From Chrysomallon squamiferum (taxonomy: Eukaryota > Mollusca > Gastropoda > Neomphalida > Peltospiridae), in NCBI GenBank assembly GCA_012295275.1, contig CM022669.1:18066091-18130090 (forward strand): DNA of 64,000 bases, given 5' to 3'. The notes under the pieces are model-generated. The model made no database searches, was not told the origin of the DNA, and was given only the letters and a program-made list of their open reading frames with translations. A program made the position numbers and the translations under genes. This document shows, in pieces, positions 51,166 through 63,300 of this stretch (the first letter of the stretch is position 1; every line of letters starts with the position of its first letter).

Positions 51166-52322
51166 TTCATTTGTAATTATCTAATTCACATTATCTCATA
51201 TCATGCTGAATAAAACAAAGTTTAACAGTAAAAAAGACAAATAATAATAATAATAATCAAGCAAAATAAAATAATAAAGAAACTTGAATATAGAAAATAT
51301 CCAAAACCAAATGATAATGGAGTATTTAAATTTCATTGTAATGATTGAAATAAGAACATATTATATCAGAAAAGACTGGAACAATTTTAATTTGTTTTCT
51401 TTTAGAATGTTTATTTGTTTGGTTGTTTTCCACTTGTTTTGGGGTTTTTTTTTGTTGTTTGTGTTTTTTCACCGCCCTTAATCCATAACAGTTAAATACA
51501 GAATTAATTTTGATTTTTATTACTGTTAGCAAAACATTTTTCTACAGTTTAAAATACACTTATTATAATAATGTAATACAGTGTTTTCAAATGTTTCCTA
51601 TTGTGGAGCTGTAATACTTTTTGTTTAATTATTTAGATTTTTGTACTTCAATTGTAGTTCCAAAAAATAAGGAAAAAATTTTTTCTTCAGTTTATACAAA
51701 TTTCTAGTTAATATTAAATACACAAAATGAAATGAAAATAAACTCATAATGATCATACTAAAATTTCTTCAGATATTTTTTCATATCAAAATTATCATTT
51801 AAAAAAAATAATAAGTTCATTTTATGAATCAGGCGTCATATTTCTTTTTTTTTTTTTTTTTTTTTTTTTATATTCCATAAATGATAACATAACCGGAGGG
51901 CGTCTTTACAAAATTGAAAAAGTTCGTCTGCTACAGAAATAATGTATCGATACTCAGATAGTTTTAATATTTCATTATCGTTACTAAACATGTTCTTAAA
52001 TAATCGAGGCTACAAACGGGCACCTGTTTTATAGACATTTTCGATACTTACGTCATACGTCACCATAGTTTTGTAGGTGGCATCAAAATGGCGGATAAAA
52101 CTAGATGCTTATCGTAAGTTGTTTCCTTTTAATAACAGAGATATAATAGTAGTAGTTGTAGATCATCAGCTGATAGAATATTTGGGGGAATTATATTTTT
52201 GGTAAATAAATATTTTCACAAATTGATAATCATACTGTAACGACTGTAAAGTATTTACTTTGGTTTAGAAATAAACAGGAAGTCGGTCATATTTGAAAAA
52301 ATAAATATTAAATAAATTGAGT

Positions 52323-52359
<37 letters not shown>

Positions 52360-52562
52360 GTTTTAATAAATAAGTAAAATACATGGACACATTTTTCTCG
52401 TTACATTTAAACTGCTGGCAGCTGGGTTCAAAATAAAGTATCCACGTATAACATTTTGAAAAAGAGAACTAATGCATTTTTCGTTTTGACTGTTTTTAAA
52501 TTATTTATTATTTTTATTACTTTTATTGTAGTAAATATTAAGATAAAAGAAAATCTGCAAAT
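51166..52562 (+). promoter_or_regulatory. Divergent promoter region and 5' UTR of the coiled-coil gene, with YY1-like motif and uORF
   Basis: The + strand 5' UTR contains AAAATGGCGGA at 52086-52096 (one mismatch to the YY1 consensus AAnATGGCGGC), then a donor TTATC/GTAAGT at 52113/52114 and an acceptor TTTTATTGTAG ending at 52531. The ATG in the motif opens a frame that crosses the splice and stops after 11 codons (MADKTRCLSKY), so the main start is the next ATG at 52563. The spacer to the - strand gene holds a poly(T) at 51845-51870 and a modestly GC-richer patch at 51885-52090. Confidence 0.6.
52328..52360. repeat. (AAT)n microsatellite
   Basis: About ten perfect AAT units inside the 5' UTR intron of the coiled-coil gene. 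Confidence 0.85.
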
Positions 52563-55500
52563 ATGGCCTCCAGAGAAAAAATAAAGAAGAAGAAATTGCC
52601 AAAAGTAGCACCAAGCACAAAAACAAAAAAGGAAACCATTGTTGAAACACCATTAAAACCCCAAGAAGGTAAACTATTTAAAAAAAAAAAAATATATATA
52701 TATATATAATATTTATGAGATATTAAAATAGTTTAAACATATTGTTTAAGGCTTTTTGTTCACTAGCACATAAACATCCATACATTCATATAAACATAAT
52801 AAACTAAAACAAATTTGGTGAAAAAATTAAATAAAAACAAATTTACTTTAGATATGTTATTTATTTATTGTCTTGTGTATAATATATAATTTATTATTTA
52901 AAAAATAAATGTTGTTACAGAAATAAAACCACCACTGAAAGTTATTACAGCACCAGAAGAAAATATTTTGGATTCAACAGAAAAGGTAACATTTTAAAAA
53001 GATTCTGTAATTGCCTTTTTACTCATCGCTTTGAGTTTTTTTTATACACAACGAAGATGGTAATATATACATCATCCTTAACTAACACATAAAAACAAAA
53101 ACACATTTTGAAACATACACACATACACACACACACATACCTATGCATAGCAAGATAGACACATAAAGTAAATATGAAAACATTTGTGACTTTATTTTCC
53201 TAATGTTAAATTTGATTTTATTAAAAAAGGATAATGACACAACAGATGAATTGACAGTCAAGTACAAGAAAGCGAAGAAACGAAGTAGATCAAAAGAAAA
53301 AGGGACCAGAGAGGTGGAAAGTGAAAGCAAGAAAGAAGATACAGAATCTAAAGAATCTAAAGAAATTATTTCAGCTTCTGAAATCACACCGAAAGAAAAA
53401 CATCGAAGCTCTTCTCCCTTTGGAAGGAATTCTGTCGAACCCATTGATGATGACCCGTCCACTCAGGCAGGAACCTCAAACCAAATGGGAAGTTCTTCAT
53501 CTGTTAGAGGTATATAAATATATTTTATGTTTTACTTATATCTAAAGGTTTCAAATTAATAGTATTGTAATTAAGATAACAAACTAATAACATTATATAA
53601 ATATATTTTATGTTTTACTTATATCTAAAGGTTTCAAATTAATAGTATTGTAATTAAGATAACAAACTAATAACATACAGATGCTATACAAACAAAAAAA
53701 TTCAATAATTTTATGATTAAAAAACTGAAAACATATCTGATAGATTCAGTGTTGTCAAATATTACTGTAAATGTAATGTTTGATTAGAAATATTAAATTC
53801 ACTGCAAAATGTAGTATATATTAATTAAAAACAAATGTGGATCTTTTTAGTTTTAAATATAGTATGTATGATTGTTTTGACTTTTATTGGCTCAATTATT
53901 TTAATTATTATTAATTTAATTTGAGGTTTAAACATTACATTTATTATTATTTTATATTTATTATTTTTTGTTTAGAAGCATGGACGGATCGAAGTGAAAC
54001 TGGAACTCCAGTAGAGAAAAAGAAATCAAGTAGGTTTAATTATGTCTAGTTTATAAGTTAAAAGTAGAAACCAATTTAAATTATATAATATTAAACTGAA
54101 TGCCACTATTTTAATGTGCAGATTTTGAATATTTTAATTATTAAAAATAATGATACAAAAGTCTTTTAATGGAAACAGATATTAATAAAAATTATAATTA
54201 AGATTGTGATAATAGATTTGGTTCAAAGAAATGACAATGAAAAATAACATGGTTGCTTACATTTTGATTATGCCCATCAATATGTATTTATTAAGCTAAA
54301 AAATATATATATATATTTTTAGTTTTCTTACCAATTTTAAAATTTTAATTTTTTTTTTGGTTTAGTTAGATATTTTCATTATCCAAAGAATATAAAAGTA
54401 ACAACATAATAAATTAATTGTTAACTGTTTATGAAATAAAAATAAATAAGTTTAACATTTTTCTGTTCTGTTTAAGGACCATCAAGTGCAGTTAGTATTC
54501 GATCTTCCATTTCTGTAGTCAGTCACATTGATAAGAATAAACAACAAGACTTTGGTAAGTTGATAACCTTCCATCCCTTAAAAAACACTCATACTTATAG
54601 ATGCATTTATATAGTTTATTTATAAGTTTATAATTATGGACAGTATAAAGAAAAAGATATACAGAATTAATAAATCTTCAAAGTTTGGACCTTAAATGTA
54701 ATAAAAGAAACAACTAAAAATTAAAAAATATATCCTGTTTTTCAACAATTTCATCCATGTTAAATCATAATAGTGTGATTTAGCTCAACTGCTTTTACCT
54801 AGAAATTTACTGATTTTTTCCCAAAAATAACTTCAGGTTCACGATTGTAGTCAAAATATATATTTTTGCTTTTAATTGTAACCAGCTTTTACTTTGTAGA
54901 TTTCTTACATAAACAGAAACAACTAAAAATTGAAAAATATATCCTGTTTTTCAACAATTTCATCCATGTTAAATCATAATAGTGTGATTTAGCTCAACTG
55001 CTTTTACCTAGAAATTTACAGATTTTTTCCCAAAAATAACTTCAGGTTCACGATTGTAGTCAAAATATATATTTTTGCTTTTAATTGTAACCAGCTTTTA
55101 CTTTGTAGATTTCTTACATAAATTGATTATTAATTACTGAAAAACTGGAAAAATAATGAAATTATTCCACTCTTTCACGTTTTATTCAGACACTGTCAGT
55201 GTGAAGTCTGCTGGTACTCTTGAGCGTGAAGAAAAAGAAAGACATGCATACATACCTTACCTGTATGCAAAGGGATATCTGGCTCATGTGGTAGATGACA
55301 TGAAAGCCATGAAGACTAATCACATCCGAATTGTGTACGGTATTGAGTCACATTACAAGGCAATTGAAGATGAGACCCAGGTTTGGCGAAATTAATAATT
55401 AAATACAAAGATAATTGATGATAGAGCAAAATAAAAATAGATAATTGATATTCTTAAGATGATCAGAAAAATATTAATTGTTACATTAAAAAAGCACAAT

Positions 55501-58500
55501 AAGTTTAAAATTAACTATTTAAAATGTACCAAATAACAAAATAAAAAACAAAACAAAAACAAACCAAAAAAACACAAAAAAACAACAACAACAAAATCGT
55601 CACAACTTTCAGTTTAAAAACAGTAATAATATAAAAAAAGATATAAGTCTGTACTAAGTTTTTGGTTACTAATTACCTAGAACCACTGATTTATTTCATA
55701 TTTCAGAAATTGAATTGTTTTGAATTTATTTTGTTTCTGTAAAACGTAAGTGAGTAAATAAATGAACACAATAAAATGATGATGATTTCAATTAAGATTA
55801 GATAAATAATTCAATTACTAATTTTAATTCTAAATTTTTAGTTTGAATCACTTATTTATATCTGAACTGTTTGTGTTTCAGTCACAGTTTAACAACTTTG
55901 TCATCTATTTACGACGTCAGTATTCTGACAAAGTGGATACTTTCAGAAAGGTCATAGACATTCACAGACATGAACTGGAAAAGAAAGAAAATTATTACAA
56001 AGAACTTATTAATGTATGTATACATCTTATTTTACATATTTTAAATATAAAAATTTCATAGCTTTCAGTAAATGATTTATAACTTGTAAATATATATATA
56101 TGTTTTTTTCATATTTTAGTTACTTATTTGTAAAAATTTCATGCCTTTCAGTAAATTATTTATAATTTGTAAATATATGTATACCTTGTTTTTTATTCAA
56201 CTTACTGTATTTGTAAAAATTTCATATCTGTTGGTTAACTATTACAAATAACATATTAATGTGTGCATTTTCCTATTGTAGTTTAAATATATTTTTTCTA
56301 AATACTTTTATCTTCTTGTAAATTATGACCAAAACTTATTAATTGTAGATATTTCTGTTATGAATTTTTATTTTCTTTATTAAATTTTTGTTTTTAACTT
56401 ATAATCAATTATTACAAAAAATGTATTAATGAATTATTAAATTCATAAAAATTAAATTTTATTATGAAATAAATCATTGATGTAAATATATTAGCTTTAC
56501 CTTACATGTTTTCTCTTTATTTTATTTTATTCATGTTTGTTTGATTTTCTTTATTTTAAAACAGAGTTTAATTGAAAGAAACAAACGCTTGCTGCAGGAT
56601 AAGAAAATGTTACTGGTGAAGAACAAAGTGGAAATAGAACGTCTGGAAAAAGAGAAGGTGCATACCAAATAGTCTTATTCATTAATAATTTAAATCTAAT
56701 TCATTATGTTTTAAATTGTTTTTAATTTAATTGAGACTATAAAAATAAGCTATATGAGTGTGTGTATAAGTTCATGCACATGTGTGTGTGTGTGTTTATA
56801 AATATATATTTTTTTTATTTTTATTTATAATTAATGTTTAATATTGATATAAATAATCAAAATTATACATGCAAAAGATATAGGTACTACAGTGTTACAA
56901 ATTGTTAAATTATTTTTATGTTAGTCATTTGAAATTATTCTATCCGGAAGCATGGATAAAATAGCTTGAAAATTTAAAAAAACATTAGTAGTTTTACCTA
57001 GAACTTTTAAACTTTTTCTAATGTTTACTGAATCTGTAGGTAGAAGTATCAAAACAGATGGCTGTATTGATGGACAGGGCAACTGCTTCAGCAACCACAG
57101 GTATGAAAATATGAACACAATATTAAATGATATAATATTAAATTAAAATTTTGATGAGGTCCTAAATATGTTTTTAATTAAACTACTTAAAAAACAGAAA
57201 GAAAAAAATAAATCCCCAAATTTGTCATCCTTGTTATAAATAATAATATATAATTATTAAAATTATTATACTAATGATAATAAAGACTGGCTTTACTATT
57301 ATTAGTGAAATAAAATTTTAGAATAATACTAACAAATAAAGCATATAATATAATAATATATGCAGTCATATTTATTTTTATTAAAATTTGTTGTTTATTC
57401 CTTTTCCCAACAGTGGAAAAAGACCTGGAGTCTAAAGTTGAACAGCTTGAGAAAGAAAGACAGGTAAAAAATTTGAATAGCAATTTTTAAAACAATAGTA
57501 TGTTTTATATTTTTTTACTTTATGTTAATATTTTTTTAATTTGTTGAATTAAAAAATACATATTTGTGTGTTGTTTATTTTCAGTATTTTGAGTAATATT
57601 CAGTTTCAGTACCATCAACTTAATAGGGAATTAGTACAATAATTAATCCTTTGTATTATTTTACATACTCACATTTTCACTCATATATTTATCTGGTTTT
57701 TAGACACTGTTAGAACAGAAAACACAACTGCAAGTGCTGCTCACCGAGAAGGATGAGAAAATGCTGGAACTGCAAAAAACTGTATCTGTACCCACTGTAG
57801 TACCAGTTCCAATAATCAAAGAAACCAAGGAGACAGTGTCAGCTGAAAAGAAAAGTGAAACAACTTCAGCTGTTTTGGTCGGTGCTGCTGTTGTGGGCAA
57901 AGAAGAAAGTAAAAGACAAGAAGAGGAGAGACACGAAATGGAGAATGAGAGAGAAAAGTTGACTGAAGAAAGACAACTCATGGTGGAAAGCCGAAAGACA
58001 TTTGATGAAGAGAGAAAAACCTGGATGGATGAGATTGCCAAATTACAGGAACAAGTTGCCCAACTTACAAAGGTTATTCGGACTTTTTTTTTTTTTTTTC
58101 AAATAAATAAGATTATTTTAGTAATATTATTTTTCTAAGAGTAAATGGATTTTGTCAAATTAAAAGATATTAAAAAAAAAAATTATTATTATTATTAAAG
58201 TAATTTTTGTCAAAGTATAATTATATATAGTTTGTTGATGTATTAATTTTAATAATTGTTTTACATTATGTGTTTTACCTTATATATAAACTTCTTTCAG
58301 ATTTATAAACAAATCATAGATTATTGTTGACTGTAATATTTAATTCTTTATCACATTACTAATAATATTTGTAATGTTAACTGATATGTTACATTTACTT
58401 TTGCTTACTTCTAGAATGCATTTCTTTCATAAATTAAAAAAAAAAAAAAAAATCAAGAAAAATATTTGATTGATTTTCTCATGTGTTTAAGGAATCAGCT

Positions 58501-60269
58501 GGTTGGAAGGCTAGCTTTGAGAGTCTGAAATCTCAGTCAGAAGACAGTGCCACACTCAGATCCAAGTATCAGATTTTAGAAGATCAGTACAAGGCTTTGA
58601 CTCTTGTAGTAGCAGCATCAGATGTCTCCAAGACAGTGGCAGAGGTATTTTCACTCATTTTAGAATTAAAATACAGCTACGAAACAAACTTTTGTGTTAT
58701 AGTAACATTCAGAGTCATTAGTTTATGTGGAAATATACATTCAGAACATTTAAGCATCATTCCAGAAATAATACTTAGTTTACCCATAATTATTTTGTGT
58801 TTGTGTCTATATGAATATGTTTTTATATAGAGCACAGTCTTTTTCACTAAACAGAATATAATTACAATATAATACATAAAAAAGATAATAAATACAATAA
58901 AACAAAAAGACTTAAATTAAAATTCATTGATGGTTCAGGTGAGTGTGTTTATAAACCAAATAGTTCCGGCTAAGTTGTGATCATGAACTTATATTTCTAT
59001 CTGTTTGTAACAAAATAATCAAAATTGTGTCAGAACTATAACTGGAAGCTTTATTTACAGGAGAATATGATTAAAGTGAAAGAAGAAAAGAAGATGATGG
59101 ATGAAGAGAAGCAACGTCTGGAAAAGGAAATAAAGAAATGGGAAGCAAATTTCAAGAAGAAGAATGGACGAGAACCTACAGAAGATGACAAGTAAATTTT
59201 ATTTATTGTTTTATCAAATACAAATAAATGAAAATATTTTTATTTATTTGAGTTTCCTGTTTCTCAATCTGAAAATACCTGTTTTATATTTAAATGAAAA
59301 ATCTGTGCAGAAATACATTATCTCAATATACTTTTATTACTTTATACTTACAGTAATGTAATAATAATTTCTACTTTTGGCAATTTTTTTTTTTTCAGGC
59401 CTGATTCTGCAAAAGAAATCTATACACAGATGGGTGAGGTGGAGACAATGGTTTCCTCCCTTGATAACAAGATCAATACCCTGGAACATGTGAAGAGTGG
59501 TGATGTTCCCCCACCCCCAACTGTTGCTCCTGTACCAATAACAATCTCTGAACCTAAAATTGTTGAGGTAAACTTTTCCTTGTTATTATATATTATTATT
59601 ACTATATTTGTATGTCTGTAGTTTTCTCTTTCTGTTTGTATATGTTTTTTACTCATTTATTTTTATTTTTGTTCCTGCTTTTTTTCTCACTGTTTTTCTC
59701 AACCTCTCTCTTTCTCTTTCTCTCTGTCTCTGACTTTGTCTCTCTTTTTCTGTGTTTGTGTGTGTGTGAATGTGAGTTTGTATGTTTGTGTGAGTCTGTC
59801 AGCATGTTTCAGTTTAAAATATTCTTTTTTCACATCAGTGTAAAGAAAATTTTATGAATGTGAAATCATTTTTCTTTTGTGGGTAGGTTTTTGGACCAGT
59901 TATACTATTTACATAAATTAATTTTTGTTACAAACATTTTCAGGTTCAAGTTCCTGATCCCACTGTGCTGGCAGCATTGGAGAAGAATCAGGCAGAGTTG
60001 TCTGCTCTTCAGCAGCAGATATTGAATATTCAACAAGAGAAATCTGATCTTCACACAAAGATCAGCGAGTTAAATTCTGAACTCTCAACCAGCAGTCAAC
60101 GCATCAGTGAATTAGAATCACAGTTATCTAACTTGCCTCAACCAGGAGATTCTGTTGATTCAGCTCTTATTGTGGCTACACAACAGGTGAGAAAGTTAAT
60201 TAAAAATAATTTTTATTTTTATTATTTTAACAGTCTACTTACTCATCATAGGTTTTAAATATGAAAATA

Positions 60270-60322
<53 letters not shown>

Positions 60323-63300
60323 CATGTCAAATAATCAGAGAGGAAAGCTGTGGGTTACTTTTTTAAGTTAGGTGCAAGAGATCTTTCATATGCACCTTTC
60401 CATAGACAGGAAAGCAAATATGGAAAGAAAACCTTTGATAAACCAACCATTTTGTTTTAATCTGAAATAGTTAGCAGTTTTAAGCATAATGAAATAATAA
60501 AAATATGAAATGAAGCATAAAATTAACTCACTTTTTGAAATTAATTATTGCTTTTCTAAAGCAAAATATCAGTTTGAAATGAATCAGAAATTATTTTTTG
60601 TCAACTTTTTGAGAGATTTAAAAAAAATCTTTTTGCAGTCTGATGGAAAGATTGCAGAAATGAGTACCCAGTTACAAGAAAAGGACAATGTAAGTTGAAA
60701 TTAGAGGCTGAAGATTCCTAATTCTGAAAAACATAACTTTTTCTCAGCAGCAGAAATAGCGATATTTTACAGTTTTCAGACTGTTTTGTGTATACAAACT
60801 TTATTTTATATAAAAAAAACCAGTGTTTTATAAAACAAAAATCTGCAGGTTTTCTGTATAAGGTCTGTATAAAACACAAATGTAATTCATGTTTAGACTT
60901 ATATCATGAAACCCAAAATACTTCTGTTCCCAAGAATTTCATATAAGGGATTCCTAACCTGTATAAAATTTTGTAAACCTTGTTTAATAAAAGCTCAAAC
61001 GAGCTATGAATTATTGTGTAATTATGTCTGTGTATGTTGTGTATGTGTCTGCATTCATTGATATATGTGTATTTGATCACAAATTAGTTCAACAAACAAG
61101 AACAGTTTTATAGTTATAAAGAAAAGATATATACTTCATTAATTTTTAATATTGTTTTTTATTTATATTTTCAACATAAGGAGTTGGAACGACTTCGCAA
61201 ACAGAACTTGGAAATGCAAAAAGACATGAAGAAAATGATTCGCAGATATGAGAAAGTTCAAGGAAAACTGAAGAACTTTGATGACTTTAAACAATCACAG
61301 ATATTGCTGGAAATTGTTGTTGCTTTGGTAATTATATTTTTCTTTTAGTTCCTTTTTTCATTATTTCATTAAAAGAATGGAGAATGATATATTAATAAAA
61401 GTAAATTACTATTTGGATAGTCAGTAACATGAATAGAATTATTTAACAATTTGTTTAGTTAAACGATGCTTTAACAGAAAATAACAACCTCCAATATTTT
61501 ATAATTTGAAAAAAGTTTATTATTGTTATTATTTCTTACTGGTTTTTAAAATTATTTTTTTTAAATTTAGTTTATTGTAATTTTAAAATAAAATTTTATC
61601 TTTTTTTTAAATTTATTTTTTAAAATTGTTAAATTTAATTTTAAAATGTAAGGATTATTTAAATTTTTAAAACATTTATCTCTCTAAAGTATTAATTCTT
61701 ACCACATTATAATAAATATTGCTGTTTTACCTTTTCCTGTGCAAAAAGTATTAAATTTAATGAAATTTATTTTCACACAGGCACATGAAGTTCACAGGGA
61801 AGTATCCGAAGCAGCAGATAATGTAGACAACCGTCAGATGATTGTAAGTGAGGAGTTATCCAAGGTGAAAGAAAACAAGTCAAAAGTACAGAAAAACATC
61901 GACAACTGGCAGCTGAAGTTCAAGAAAAAACACAAACGGGATCCTTCAGAAACAGACAGGTGATTATTATGTTTTATTTCAAAATTTTACTCTTTTTTTT
62001 AAAATGATTTTGAAAATATTTTTATAATTATAATAATGATGATGAGAAGAAGAAAAACAACAGAATGATAATAATAGAAGTAATAAGGATTACAAAATGT
62101 TTTTTATTTGTCTTTTTAATGTTTTTGAAATCTTATTGGCTATGAATATTTGTTTTCCATAATGTTTTCCTTTACTGTTATTTCAACCATTTATTTACAT
62201 TTTATAAATCTTTATTCTTTTTAATATAATAATTTAACTAAACAATTTAACTAAATGGAAAGATTGGAATTTTTTTTTTTTTTTCAATAATAAATTCTTC
62301 ATACTAAAAGTTATAAATTCATTTTTTCAACAAAACAATTATCATTTAACATAATTTTATCAATGGAGGTCTCTTGGGAAGTGCATGAAAACTGTTATTT
62401 CTTACAATATTAAAATAATTCATTATCTGAGTATGGCTTTTCAGAGATGAAGAAGTTACTAAGCTGTACAAGACACTGGATGACTTGACTCAAGAACATG
62501 ATGACAAGAACTTGAAACTCCAGGCTCTGAATCTACTTCAGACTGGTCTTGTCACAAGCAGAGAGATGAAACAGCTAAGACGAGCTTCAATCCAGATCGG
62601 AGTCACACCCACGGAAGGTTGGTCACTTTTTATTTTAAATATCAAACTGTCATTTTGTATCATAGTAAAGTAAAGGTTTGAATATTATTATGATTATATT
62701 TTTTTTTTTCTTGAATTTTGAATTGTTTTCATTCTTTTCTTTTGATCTGTCATTTTATATCATAGATTTAGAATTTTTTTGCTTCATGAGGTATACGTTT
62801 CTTCTTTCTTTCAGTCTTTCTTTTTCTCAGGAATACTTTACCTTGTTATTATCTTCATATGTTTTTTTATTAATATTTTTTTACTTTTTATTTAAAATGG
62901 ACTTTTGAAAAATATCTATTATTATTAAATATATTAAAATAAAAAATTATTGTTTCTCCTTTTTATCAATTAAGAAAGTTAAACTAATAACAAAATGTCT
63001 TTAAAAATTCATTAATGCAGGAAAAGTAAAACTGAAAAAAAGGAATTATTTTATGTTTGTACTTAGCATCTCATTATTCAATATTTTTTTAATAAACAGA
63101 GGTAGATCACCAGTTAAGTGCCTTAGATGACAAAGTAATTGATTTGGAAAGTGAAAATGATTCTCTGAAGGAAAACAAACAGAGGCTTGAGGATAAAGTG
63201 AAGGTAGGTTTGAATATTATGATGATTATGTTTTTACATTTTGTGTTGATGTTTTTCATTCTGTTTATTTTCTTTTGATCTGTTTATTCAGAAATACCAG

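Noticed and set aside
53082-53462. 126-codon antisense Ser/Leu-rich frame
   Set aside because: It is the shadow of the charged + strand exon 53230-53509 extended into intron; the sense frame fits the gene model.
57700-58041. 113-codon antisense Ser/Val-rich frame
   Set aside because: It is the reverse of the coiled-coil exon 57704-58072, whose + strand frame joins perfectly to neighbouring exons.
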